From positions 1 through 18,965 of the forward strand of contig CAYMWP010000094.1 of NCBI GenBank assembly GCA_964393895.1: DNA of 18,965 nt, read 5' to 3'. The position numbers were made by a program, and so were the translations under genes. Positions 12,753-18,965 of this stretch are shown here, piece after piece; the stretch's first letter is position 1, and the number at the start of each line of letters is the position of its first letter. Below the pieces are notes generated by a model. That model worked only from the letters and a program-made list of their open reading frames with translations, made no database searches and was not told where the DNA came from. Origin of the DNA: B4-G1 sp964393895. Lineage in GTDB: Bacteria > Chloroflexota > Anaerolineae > B4-G1.

Positions 12753-13217
12753 TCAGTGCCAGTTGGGGTTGTCGGTGGGTAGCCTCTCCGCTTGGGCGGC
12801 GTCGAGCAGCCGGTCGTCGGCCGCTAGAAATGTGGGGGCGGTCAGGCTGGCGTCGGTCACGATACGGGTGATGAGCAAGGCCAATGCCAGTTGCACGGCG
12901 TCGTAGGCATACAAGGTATAATGGTCAAGCAAGTCGCCGGCCAGGGCAGCCACCGAAGCGTCGAACTCGACGAGGCGGTATTGAGCGAGAGAATGTGCGC
13001 GCAGTGCTTTGAGAGCAAAAGCATGCTCGTCCACAGAGACACTACCCTCACGCCTGCGGCGCGCCAGCGCGCTCCTGACTTCAACAAGAGTTATGCGAGA
13101 AGTGATCAGCAGGTCAGCGCCAACAGAGGTGACGAGACTGCGTATCCAGTCTGTCCCTGTTTCAGCGACGTAACGCTTGACGAGGGCGCTTGAATCCAAG
13201 TAATAAGCGGCTTTCAT
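12753..13217 (-). CDS. PIN-domain ribonuclease toxin (VapC-like)
   Basis: PIN-domain toxins are Mg-dependent endoribonucleases that cut RNA and stop growth when freed from their antitoxin. The product has 154 residues, and the acidic catalytic set is visible: D8 in YYLDSSALVKRY, E46 in ITLVEVRSAL, D106 in YAYDAVQLALA and D134/D135 in FLAADDRLLDAA. The start codon overlaps the antitoxin stop as ATGA, a mark of coupled translation. It points toward the purine-salvage operon and ends before its terminator. RNA target is unknown. Confidence 0.9.
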   Translation of the reverse strand: MKAAYYLDSSALVKRYVAETGTDWIRSLVTSVGADLLITSRITLVEVRSALARRRREGSVSVDEHAFALKALRAHSLAQYRLVEFDASVAALAGDLLDHYTLYAYDAVQLALALLITRIVTDASLTAPTFLAADDRLLDAAQAERLPTDNPNWH

Positions 13218-13510
13218 CGCCCTTCTCGTTCGGCAATGATAACCTCGGACAAAGGGCCACCGATGGCATACATCTCGGCGATTTCTGCCAGGCGTTCTTC
13301 AGAGATATGAGGCAGGCCAGGGGGTGGGTCGAGCGGCTTGATCAGCCCGGCGGCGATAAGCACGGCTTCCACACGCTCCACCTCGTCCTGCTCGTCGCTC
13401 TCCTCCGTTTCGAGAACCCGAAGCCGCACGCGCGTGCGCTCCGGCCAAGGTAAGGGCTGGAGTGGCCGCAATACCCCTCGTTCGTAAACAGCGGTCACTG
13501 TCGTACTCAC
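13214..13510 (-). CDS. DUF104-like antitoxin partner of the PIN toxin
   Basis: The 98-residue product begins MSTTVTAVYERGVLRPLQPL. It continues with a beta-rich segment ending RTRVRLRVLE, the pattern of the AF2212/DUF104 antitoxin family. The C-terminal half is charged and Pro-containing (KPLDPPPGLPHISEERLAEI), a likely toxin-neutralising tail. The GTG at 13510 is chosen because GGGAGGAG lies just before it; a longer frame to 13570 runs through the promoter. It precedes the toxin with a 4-base overlap. Such antitoxins often repress their own promoter, but this was not tested. Confidence 0.82.
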   Translation of the reverse strand: MSTTVTAVYERGVLRPLQPLPWPERTRVRLRVLETEESDEQDEVERVEAVLIAAGLIKPLDPPPGLPHISEERLAEIAEMYAIGGPLSEVIIAEREGR

Positions 13511-13541
13511 AATCTCCTCCCATTGCTCACTTGATATGTCT

Positions 13542-13570
13542 ATTTTACACCAAAAGGGAGAAAACACCAA
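13542..13570 (-). promoter_or_regulatory. Probable promoter of the DUF104-PIN module
   Basis: On the minus strand TTGGTG (13570-13565) is followed after 17 bases by TAAAAT (13547-13542). The -10 match is good and the -35 match weak. It lies between the end of the upstream ABC gene at 13592 and the antitoxin GTG. Confidence 0.45.
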
Positions 13571-13591
13571 CCATCGGTACCCAGCGAAAAA

Positions 13592-15436
13592 TCACCCCTC
13601 CCGCCTAAACTGGCTGTTGTAGAGTTCGGCGTACAAGTCGCCGGCGGCCAGCAGTCCCTCGTGTGTGCCCCGCTCGACTATGCGACCCTCCTCCAGCACA
13701 ATCACTTGATCGGCATTGCGAATAGTGCTCAGACGATGGGCAATGACGAATGAGGTGCGGCCCTTGAGCAATTCGTCCAGCGCTTGTTGGATCAGCCGCT
13801 CGGTGCGCGTATCAACGCTAGAAGTCGCCTCGTCGAGGACCAGGATGCGCGGGTCGGCCAGCACCGCGCGGGCGATGGCGATGAGTTGCCGCTGCCCCTG
13901 GCTCAGGTTGTGCCCCCGCTCGCCCAGTTCGGTCTGGTAGCCCTCCGGCAGACGGGCGATGAACTGGTCGGCGTTAGCCAGCCGCGCCGCCGCGATGACC
14001 TCTTCATCGCTTGCCTCCAGCTGCCCGTAGCGAATGTTCTCCATCACCGTGCCAGAGAAAAGGAACGTATCTTGGAGCACGATGCCCATCTGCCGCCGCA
14101 GGCTCTCGTGGGTCACCTGCCGCACATCGTGGCCGTCTATCCGTATCGCACCCTGACCCGTATCGTAGAAACGGGATAGCAGGCTGACGAGCGTCGTCTT
14201 GCCCACGCCGGTCGGCCCTACCAGCGCCACTGTCTGCCCTGGCTCAGCCGTCAGGTCAACGTCTACCAGCACCGGCTCCTCTTCCTGATAGGCAAAGGTG
14301 ACGTGGTCGAATTCGACTCGCCCCCGGATGGTCGGCAGAGTAATTGCAGCAGGAGCGTCGGTGATCTCGGGCTGGGTGTCGAGCAGTTCAAAGATGCGCT
14401 CGGCTCCCGCTATCGCCGCCTGGAGTTGGGCGTAGAGGTTGGCGATCATGCGGATCGGCTCGTAAAAGCGGCGCACGTACAAGAGAAAGGAGACAATGTC
14501 CCCCAGGGTAGCCGCCCCGTGCAAAACCAGGTAGCCGCCGTAACCCCCCACGATAGCCAACGCGATGGTGCTGAGCACATCCAGGGCCGGGGAGAAGGCG
14601 GAGAGAACGGATTGCGCCTGGACGTTGGCGTCGCGGTTGGCGGCATTGAGCTGGTCGAACTCGGCTACGTTCTCCTCCTCGCGGGCAAAGGCCTGCACCT
14701 CGCGCACGGCGGCGATGTTCTCCTGCAACTCGGCGCTCACGTCGCCGATGGTCTGGCGGGTGCGGCGGAAGGCGGCCCGCGCTCGCCGGGAGAAGACGGT
14801 AGTGGTCAGAATCATCAGCGGCAGAACGGCGAAACTCGCCAGCGCCAGCCGCCAGTTGAGGAGCAGCATAGCGGCGACGATGCCGACCAGCCTCAGGCTC
14901 ATGCTCGCCAGCCGCACGATCCCAAAACCAAAAGCTTGGTTGATGACCTGGGTATCATTGACCAAGCGGGACATCAGATCGCCGGCCTCGTGCCGGTCGA
15001 AGAATCCTAGCGAGAGGGTCTGGATACGCTCGAAAATCTGGGTGCGCATGTCGAGCAGCACCCGCTGCCCGACCATCGTCATCAGGTAGAACTGACCGGC
15101 CATCGCGGCCCAGTTCAGCAGGTAGGCTCCAAGCAGCAGGAGCATGGTCACGGTCAGACCAGTAATGCGACTGGCGTTTGGGGGCAGGAGCCACTCCAGC
15201 CAGAGCGGGCGCTCCTGGGGCTGGTCGCCGGGATCAATGAACTGATTGACGGCGACGCCGGGCAGGTAAAGGGAGAGCGTCTGCATCAGCGTACTGACTA
15301 CGATCAGCGCGCCCACCACTGCCAGCAATACCCAGAATGGCCGGAAGTAGCCCCACAGGCGGCGCAGCGTCCCGCTTACGTCCGTGGGTTTGGTCGCCTC
15401 CTGCGCGAGGCCGCGCATGTGTCTAGCGCCGAACAT
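13592..15436 (-). CDS. ABC exporter half-transporter, catalytically competent subunit
   Basis: This is a type I ABC exporter half: six membrane helices (residues about 33-325) followed by a nucleotide-binding domain, 614 residues in all. Walker A is GPTGVGKTT (407-415), Q-loop Q455, Walker B ILVLDE with catalytic E536, and H-loop H567. The signature is LSQGQ (511-515) rather than LSGGQ. This combination is known from one partner of heterodimeric exporters such as TM288. The other half is encoded at 16261-18003 on the same strand. Substrate is unknown; drugs or lipids are the usual cargo. The ATG at 15436 has GGAGAT upstream, and an ATG at 15418 is an alternative. PIN modules lie on both sides. 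Confidence 0.92.
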   Translation of the reverse strand: MFGARHMRGLAQEATKPTDVSGTLRRLWGYFRPFWVLLAVVGALIVVSTLMQTLSLYLPGVAVNQFIDPGDQPQERPLWLEWLLPPNASRITGLTVTMLLLLGAYLLNWAAMAGQFYLMTMVGQRVLLDMRTQIFERIQTLSLGFFDRHEAGDLMSRLVNDTQVINQAFGFGIVRLASMSLRLVGIVAAMLLLNWRLALASFAVLPLMILTTTVFSRRARAAFRRTRQTIGDVSAELQENIAAVREVQAFAREEENVAEFDQLNAANRDANVQAQSVLSAFSPALDVLSTIALAIVGGYGGYLVLHGAATLGDIVSFLLYVRRFYEPIRMIANLYAQLQAAIAGAERIFELLDTQPEITDAPAAITLPTIRGRVEFDHVTFAYQEEEPVLVDVDLTAEPGQTVALVGPTGVGKTTLVSLLSRFYDTGQGAIRIDGHDVRQVTHESLRRQMGIVLQDTFLFSGTVMENIRYGQLEASDEEVIAAARLANADQFIARLPEGYQTELGERGHNLSQGQRQLIAIARAVLADPRILVLDEATSSVDTRTERLIQQALDELLKGRTSFVIAHRLSTIRNADQVIVLEEGRIVERGTHEGLLAAGDLYAELYNSQFRREG

Positions 15437-15470
15437 TACGATATGATCTCCATTTTGTCAGTAATAGTCA

Positions 15471-15492
15471 CTTGCAGCAAGATGTTTCTTGC
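15471..15492. promoter_or_regulatory. Candidate operator within the TA module promoter
   Basis: CTTGCAGCAAG (15471-15481) is an odd-centred palindrome. Its right half GCAAG (15477-15481) pairs again with CTTGC (15488-15492). The three half-sites lie across the -35 box and spacer of the promoter at 15472-15500, where bound antitoxin would block RNA polymerase. The operator role is inferred. Confidence 0.4.
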
Positions 15493-15500
15493 GCTATAAT
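15472..15500 (+). promoter_or_regulatory. Promoter of the plus-strand PIN module
   Basis: TTGCAG (15472-15477) and TATAAT (15495-15500) are 17 bases apart. The -10 is perfect and the -35 weak. Transcription should begin near 15507, just before the GAGGTGA ribosome binding site (15508-15514) of the first gene. Confidence 0.6.
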
Positions 15501-15520
15501 CTTCCTAGAGGTGAAAAGTA

Positions 15521-15775
15521 ATGAACATAACCACTACTTATCCCCAGGTAACGCTGGAATTGAGCATCAGTCAAATACTATCGTTGATTGACCAACTTGA
15601 GCCAGCCGAGCAGCTTTTGGTCTCACGGAGACTGGATCAGACCTGGGCGGAGCGGTTCGAGGCGCTTTTGGATCGAGTTCAAGCCCGCGTGCCGTCCGAG
15701 ATCCCAGAAGCCGAAGTACTCCGTGACGTAGCCGAAGCAGTTCGGGAAGTACGAGCCTTATCTGCCTCGGCATAG
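15521..15775 (+). CDS. Small probable antitoxin preceding a PIN toxin
   Basis: The 84-residue product is mostly helical and acidic: an N-terminal TTYPQVTLELSISQILSLID, then a stretch rich in Leu and Glu ending IPEAEVLRDVAEAVREVRA. No DNA-binding fold was recognised with confidence. It is called an antitoxin because of its size, its position 13 bases before a PIN-domain gene and the shared promoter. GAGGTGA precedes the ATG at good spacing. The exact family is unknown. Confidence 0.7.
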   Translation: MNITTTYPQVTLELSISQILSLIDQLEPAEQLLVSRRLDQTWAERFEALLDRVQARVPSEIPEAEVLRDVAEAVREVRALSASA

Positions 15776-15788
15776 TGAGGTGTCCGGC

Positions 15789-16229
15789 ATGCTCAAGATT
15801 GTCGTGGACACCAATGTCCTCGTCAGTGCAGCTTTGAAGCGTGGTGGTCATCCAGATACGCTGCTCCGTCGCTGGATAGCTGGTGATTTTTTGATTGTCA
15901 CCTGTCCAACCGCCATCGCCGAGTTGTCCGACGTGTTGAATCGCCCGCGCATCCGAGAAAAGTATCACCTGACCAGTCAGGATATTCGGGACTTTGTCAG
16001 ACAGTTCTCGCGTCAGGCCATACTCGTGCCTGGCACATCGGTCTCTGGCATCGTCTTGGATGATCCCAAAGACGATATATTCATCGCCTGTGCAATAGAG
16101 GGACAGACACGCCACATCGTCAGTGGTGACCATCATTTGCTCAAACTGTGCCGCTACGGATCTGTTCGCATTGTGACGGTGGCACGGTTTCTGCACACGC
16201 TGGAACGGCTTGAGCGATTGCGCTCCTAG
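15789..16229 (+). CDS. PIN-domain putative toxin (COG1569-like)
   Basis: The 146-residue product opens MLKIVVDTNVLVSAALKRGG, the hallmark of the putative-toxin PIN family. The acidic residues are D7, E45 in AIAELSDVL, D95/D96 in PKDDIFIACA and D114 in VSGDHHLLKL. It is predicted to be a Mg-dependent ribonuclease held by the upstream small protein. The ATG at 15789 lies 8 bases after GTGAGG; a GTG at 15780 overlaps that site and is less likely. The module lies on the plus strand between the two halves of a minus-strand ABC exporter and converges on the end of the first half. Confidence 0.88.
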   Translation: MLKIVVDTNVLVSAALKRGGHPDTLLRRWIAGDFLIVTCPTAIAELSDVLNRPRIREKYHLTSQDIRDFVRQFSRQAILVPGTSVSGIVLDDPKDDIFIACAIEGQTRHIVSGDHHLLKLCRYGSVRIVTVARFLHTLERLERLRS

Positions 16230-16260
16230 TGAGTGATTGTTCCCCTTCACGTAACACACA

Positions 16261-18003
16261 TCACGCATCACGTTCCCCGCCTCCCTCCAACTGCGAATAG
16301 TAAATCTCGGCATAGATCGAACTTTCGCGCAACAGTTCCTCGTGTGTGCCGCGCGCCACGATCTCGCCGCGCTCCAGCACCAGGATCTGATCCGCGTTGA
16401 GCACGGTGGCGACGCGCTGGGCGATGATGAAACTGGTGCGGCCCTCCATCAATCGCTCCAAAGCCTGTTGGATACGGTGCTCGGTCTCGTAATCCACGCT
16501 GGAGGTGGCGTCGTCCAGGATGAGGATGCGCGGGTCCAGGAGCAGAGCGCGGGCGATGGCGATGCGCTGCTTCTGCCCGCCGGAGAGCGTGGTCCCCCGC
16601 TCTCCCACCGCTGTATCGTACCCTTCCTGGAAACTCGTGATGAAATCGTGGGCCTCGGCCGCCTTGGCGGCGGCGATGACGTCCTCCAACGAAGCATCGG
16701 GCCGGCCAAAGGCAATGTTCTCGCGAATAGTGCCGGAGAAGAGCGTCGTCTCCTGGAGCACAATGCCGATCTGTTGGCGCAACGAGTCCAGCGTCACGTC
16801 GCGCACGTCGTGGCCGTCAATCACCACCCGGCCCTCGGTCGCGTCGTAGAAGCGGGGAATCAGGTTGATGACGGTGGATTTGCCGGAACCGGTCGCCCCC
16901 AGGAGCGCCACCGTCTGGCCCGGTTCGGCTGTGAAACCGACCTCTTTGAGCACCAGCTCGCCCCCGCCAAAGTAGCGGAAACTGACTCTCTCGAAAGCTA
17001 CGCGCCCCTGGATGGAGGTCAATTCGATCCCATCCGGCCTCTCGACCACCTCCGACTGGGCGTCTAGAATCTCAAAGACCCGCTCGGCCGAAGCTCCCGC
17101 CTGCGAGATCATCGCCATTATCATTCCCAGCATCATTATGGGGAAGAAAGTCATCATCATATAGTTGGCAAAGGCAACTATGCGCCCCACGCTGAGGTGG
17201 CCAGCAATGGCCTGGTACCCGCCGATCCAGTAGACGGACATGAGCGACAGGTTGGCGATGAGAAAGATGAGAGGCATAGCGCCCGCCATCAGCCGCCCGA
17301 CGACCAGGTTGAGGTCGAACAGGTTCTGGTTGGCGCGGGCGTAACGCGCTCGCTCGTAAGGCTCGCGGGCGAAAGCCTTGACCACCCGCACGCCGACCAG
17401 GTTCTCCTGCAACACGGTGTTGAGATCGGCCAGTCGTTGCTGAATTTGCATGAACAGCGGCCGGCCCTTGGCGGCAAAGAAACCAAAGAGGCCAAAGGTG
17501 AGCGGCACCATCACGAGGACGATGAGCGCCAGTTGCCAGTCGGTGGCGAACAGCAGCACGACGCTGCCGGCCATCATCAGGAGGGCGCTGGCGAACTGAA
17601 TAAAGCCCATACCGATGAAATGATGCACCATCTCGACGTCGGACGTGGCGCGGGTGAGAAGTTGCCCGGTCTGGGCGCGGTCGTGGTAGCTGAACGAGAG
17701 GGACTGGATCTTGCTGTAGAGCTGATTGCGCAGATCGTAGGCCACGCCCTGGGCAGTGCGGGCGGAGAGCACTCCCTGGAAGAAAGTGAATAGCGACCCG
17801 ATCACACTCGCGCTCACCATGCCAAGCGCGGCCCACACGACGACGTCCATCCGCCTGGCAGCGATGCCATCGTCAATGATAAATTGGGTCATGCGAGGGA
17901 CGGCCAGTTGGGTAGCGGTAGAGATGAGCAAGCTGAGTAAGGCGCTGGCTGCCAGAAGCCAGTACTTGTTGAGATAGCTCAACGCGCGCCAGAGATATTT
18001 CAC
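16261..18003 (-). CDS. ABC exporter half-transporter, degenerate-site subunit
   Basis: This is a type I ABC exporter half of 580 residues, with six membrane helices followed by a nucleotide-binding domain. Walker A is GATGSGKST (369-377), Q-loop Q417 and signature LSGGQ (473-477). The Walker B ends ILILDD, so the catalytic Glu is Asp498, and the switch His is Gln529 (IIAQRVATV). This pattern matches the degenerate partner of heterodimeric exporters such as TM287. Its intact signature would complete the active site of the partner at 13592-15436. The GTG at 18003 is chosen because it overlaps the TetR stop as TAGTG and follows GGAGGCGA; an upstream frame to 18105 lies wholly inside the regulator gene. 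Confidence 0.92.
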   Translation of the reverse strand: MKYLWRALSYLNKYWLLAASALLSLLISTATQLAVPRMTQFIIDDGIAARRMDVVVWAALGMVSASVIGSLFTFFQGVLSARTAQGVAYDLRNQLYSKIQSLSFSYHDRAQTGQLLTRATSDVEMVHHFIGMGFIQFASALLMMAGSVVLLFATDWQLALIVLVMVPLTFGLFGFFAAKGRPLFMQIQQRLADLNTVLQENLVGVRVVKAFAREPYERARYARANQNLFDLNLVVGRLMAGAMPLIFLIANLSLMSVYWIGGYQAIAGHLSVGRIVAFANYMMMTFFPIMMLGMIMAMISQAGASAERVFEILDAQSEVVERPDGIELTSIQGRVAFERVSFRYFGGGELVLKEVGFTAEPGQTVALLGATGSGKSTVINLIPRFYDATEGRVVIDGHDVRDVTLDSLRQQIGIVLQETTLFSGTIRENIAFGRPDASLEDVIAAAKAAEAHDFITSFQEGYDTAVGERGTTLSGGQKQRIAIARALLLDPRILILDDATSSVDYETEHRIQQALERLMEGRTSFIIAQRVATVLNADQILVLERGEIVARGTHEELLRESSIYAEIYYSQLEGGGERDA

Positions 18004-18620
18004 TACTCTCGCCTCCACTCGGGGCCAGCGACGCCGTCCATCAGCAGGTCCACCGTAGCGCAGAGCAGTTCCGGGAGAGGGAGAGGGCAGTAGCCGTGGT
18101 GCCACATCATCAGTTGCTGAAAGAACAGCGCGCGGATCAGTCCGCCCAGATAGATGGGGTCCAGATCAGTGCAGATCTCGCCGGCGGCCTGGGCCTGGCA
18201 CACCTGCTCGGAGAATAGGTTGAGCAGCGCCAGCCCAGGATGGGTTTCTCGGCGTCGCATCCCGGCCACGAACAGTCGCCCCGCCAGTGGGGGGTCGGTC
18301 AAGGGATTCTCGGCCACCAGGCACAGCGCCAATTTGATGCGCGCGACGGGGCTGGCAGGCGCGCCCCGCTCCGGCAGAAGCGCTTCCTCCAACTGTTGCA
18401 GTTGCCACTCGACCAGGGCGGGTAGGATGGCCTCCTTGGTCTCAAAGTAGTTGAAAAAGGTGCTCTTGGCGACGTCGGCTGCCTCGGCGATCTGCCCTAC
18501 GGTGGTGTCGTCGTACCCCTGCTCCTGGAAGAGCCGCAGCGCGGCCCCCATCAGCCGCTGGCGGGTTCGCTGTTTCTTACGCTCGCGTCGTGAGAGATTA
18601 TCTTGCATATTGATGACCAC
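18003..18620 (-). CDS. TetR-family transcriptional repressor
   Basis: The product has 205 residues from a GTG at 18620, or 201 from the ATG at 18608; neither has a clear ribosome binding site. The N-terminal helix-turn-helix domain (about 10-60) has RTRQRLMGAALRLFQEQGYD, TTVGQIAEAADVAKSTFFNYF and ETKEAIL, all classic for TetR. The C-terminal half is helical and should bind an effector. It is directly followed by the exporter half at 18003 with a one-base overlap, so it probably represses its own operon and senses an exported compound. A promoter and candidate operator lie just upstream. Confidence 0.93.
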   Translation of the reverse strand: MVINMQDNLSRRERKKQRTRQRLMGAALRLFQEQGYDDTTVGQIAEAADVAKSTFFNYFETKEAILPALVEWQLQQLEEALLPERGAPASPVARIKLALCLVAENPLTDPPLAGRLFVAGMRRRETHPGLALLNLFSEQVCQAQAAGEICTDLDPIYLGGLIRALFFQQLMMWHHGYCPLPLPELLCATVDLLMDGVAGPEWRRE

Positions 18621-18630
18621 AGAACAAAAA

Positions 18631-18642
18631 TGACCAGGGTCA
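18631..18642. promoter_or_regulatory. Candidate TetR operator
   Basis: TGACC-AG-GGTCA is an inverted repeat of 5-base arms with a 2-base centre. It covers the predicted transcription start just downstream of the -10 box at 18644-18649, a usual position for TetR-family autorepression. The link to the adjacent regulator is inferred. Confidence 0.5.
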
Positions 18643-18643
18643 C

Positions 18644-18671
18644 ATTATACACGACGTGGAGATATTGTCAA
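18644..18671 (-). promoter_or_regulatory. Consensus promoter of the TetR-exporter operon
   Basis: On the minus strand TTGACA (18671-18666) and TATAAT (18649-18644) are perfect hexamers 16 bases apart, the same architecture as the rplU promoter. The start near 18637 leaves a leader of about 17 bases. Confidence 0.8.
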
Positions 18672-18750
18672 TCGGGGGCTTGGGGCGATTGCCAACATCT
18701 CACTGCATAGACGCGGAGGACACAAAGAAAAAGGGTAACTACTTCGACAA

Positions 18751-18912
18751 TGTCACATTTCAGCAAGGAGCCACATTGAGCCACTTTACCCGTCATTGCG
18801 AGCCGCGCTTTTTGCGGCAGCCTGCCCAGAGCGTAGCGAAGGGAAGCAATCTCATTTCGCTGTTCGGAGATTGCTTCGGGCGCTTTGCGCCCTCGCAATG
18901 ACAAATGTGACA
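18751..18912. repeat. Nested inverted-repeat element with GTCATTGCGAG ends
   Basis: Outer arms TGTCACATTT (18751-18760) and AAATGTGACA (18903-18912) enclose inner arms GTCATTGCGAG (18792-18802) and CTCGCAATGAC (18892-18902). Further inside, GAAGCAATCTC (18843-18853) faces GAGATTGCTTC (18867-18877). The inner part resembles the GTCATTGCGAG palindromic repeat found in many bacterial genomes. No coding sequence is convincing here. The surrounding stretch from 18672 to the window end contains no gene; GGGTGTGT at 18914-18921 resembles the left end of the MITE-like elements. Confidence 0.65.
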
Positions 18913-18965
18913 TGGGTGTGTATCCCAAATTGTGAGTCTACGCCACCAGAGGCAGCGAATGGTAG

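Noticed and set aside
16241..16272. Possible tandem repeat of ACACATCACGCATCACG type between convergent genes
   Set aside because: It is short and irregular and partly within the end of the ABC gene; too weak to list.
18004..18105. N-terminal extension of the degenerate ABC half
   Set aside because: It overlaps the TetR coding end and is not membrane-like; the GTG at 18003 has a good ribosome binding site.
18656..18928. Small frames on both strands at the right end
   Set aside because: They are made of the nested inverted repeat and have no start signal.

Overview
The window looks like a piece of a GC-rich chromosome from a non-model bacterium, most likely Chloroflexota (Anaerolineae-like). 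That placement is an inference from gene content, the tightly packed operons, several probably leaderless promoters, and dispersed short palindromic repeats; no rRNA or other marker in the window settles it. All main genes appear intact. No tRNA, rRNA or CRISPR array was seen.

Region 1 (230-5265) is a phosphate uptake locus. pstS-pstC-pstA-pstB lie on the minus strand. A second pstB followed by phoU is transcribed divergently on the plus strand. Two well-formed sigma70-type promoters sit nearly back to back between them. The two PstB proteins carry complementary departures from consensus: an Ala at the Q-loop Gln in one and LSAGE instead of LSGGQ in the other. This suggests an asymmetric heterodimeric ATPase.

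Region 2 (5329-9636) holds rpiB, a small membrane protein, a GT4 glycosyltransferase, a multi-pass membrane protein and a membrane-anchored methyltransferase with a C-terminal zinc ribbon. Two non-coding MITE-like elements with the same terminal inverted repeats and target-site duplications flank the glycosyltransferase gene. One landed exactly on a stop/start junction; the other landed between a -10 box and the gene it probably served.

Region 3 (9660-12737) is a translation and nucleotide-salvage block: a consensus promoter and leader hairpin, rplU, rpmA, and an L31 protein fused to a domain resembling the RNA polymerase alpha C-terminal domain. An intrinsic terminator follows, then tdk and two tandem hypoxanthine phosphoribosyltransferase paralogues closed by another terminator.

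Region 4 (12753-18671) is a defence/efflux block. A TetR regulator and two half-transporters of a heterodimeric ABC exporter lie on the minus strand. A plus-strand PIN-toxin module sits between the two halves, and a second PIN module (DUF104-like antitoxin plus VapC-like toxin) follows the second half. The window ends in a nested inverted-repeat region (18751-18912) with no gene.
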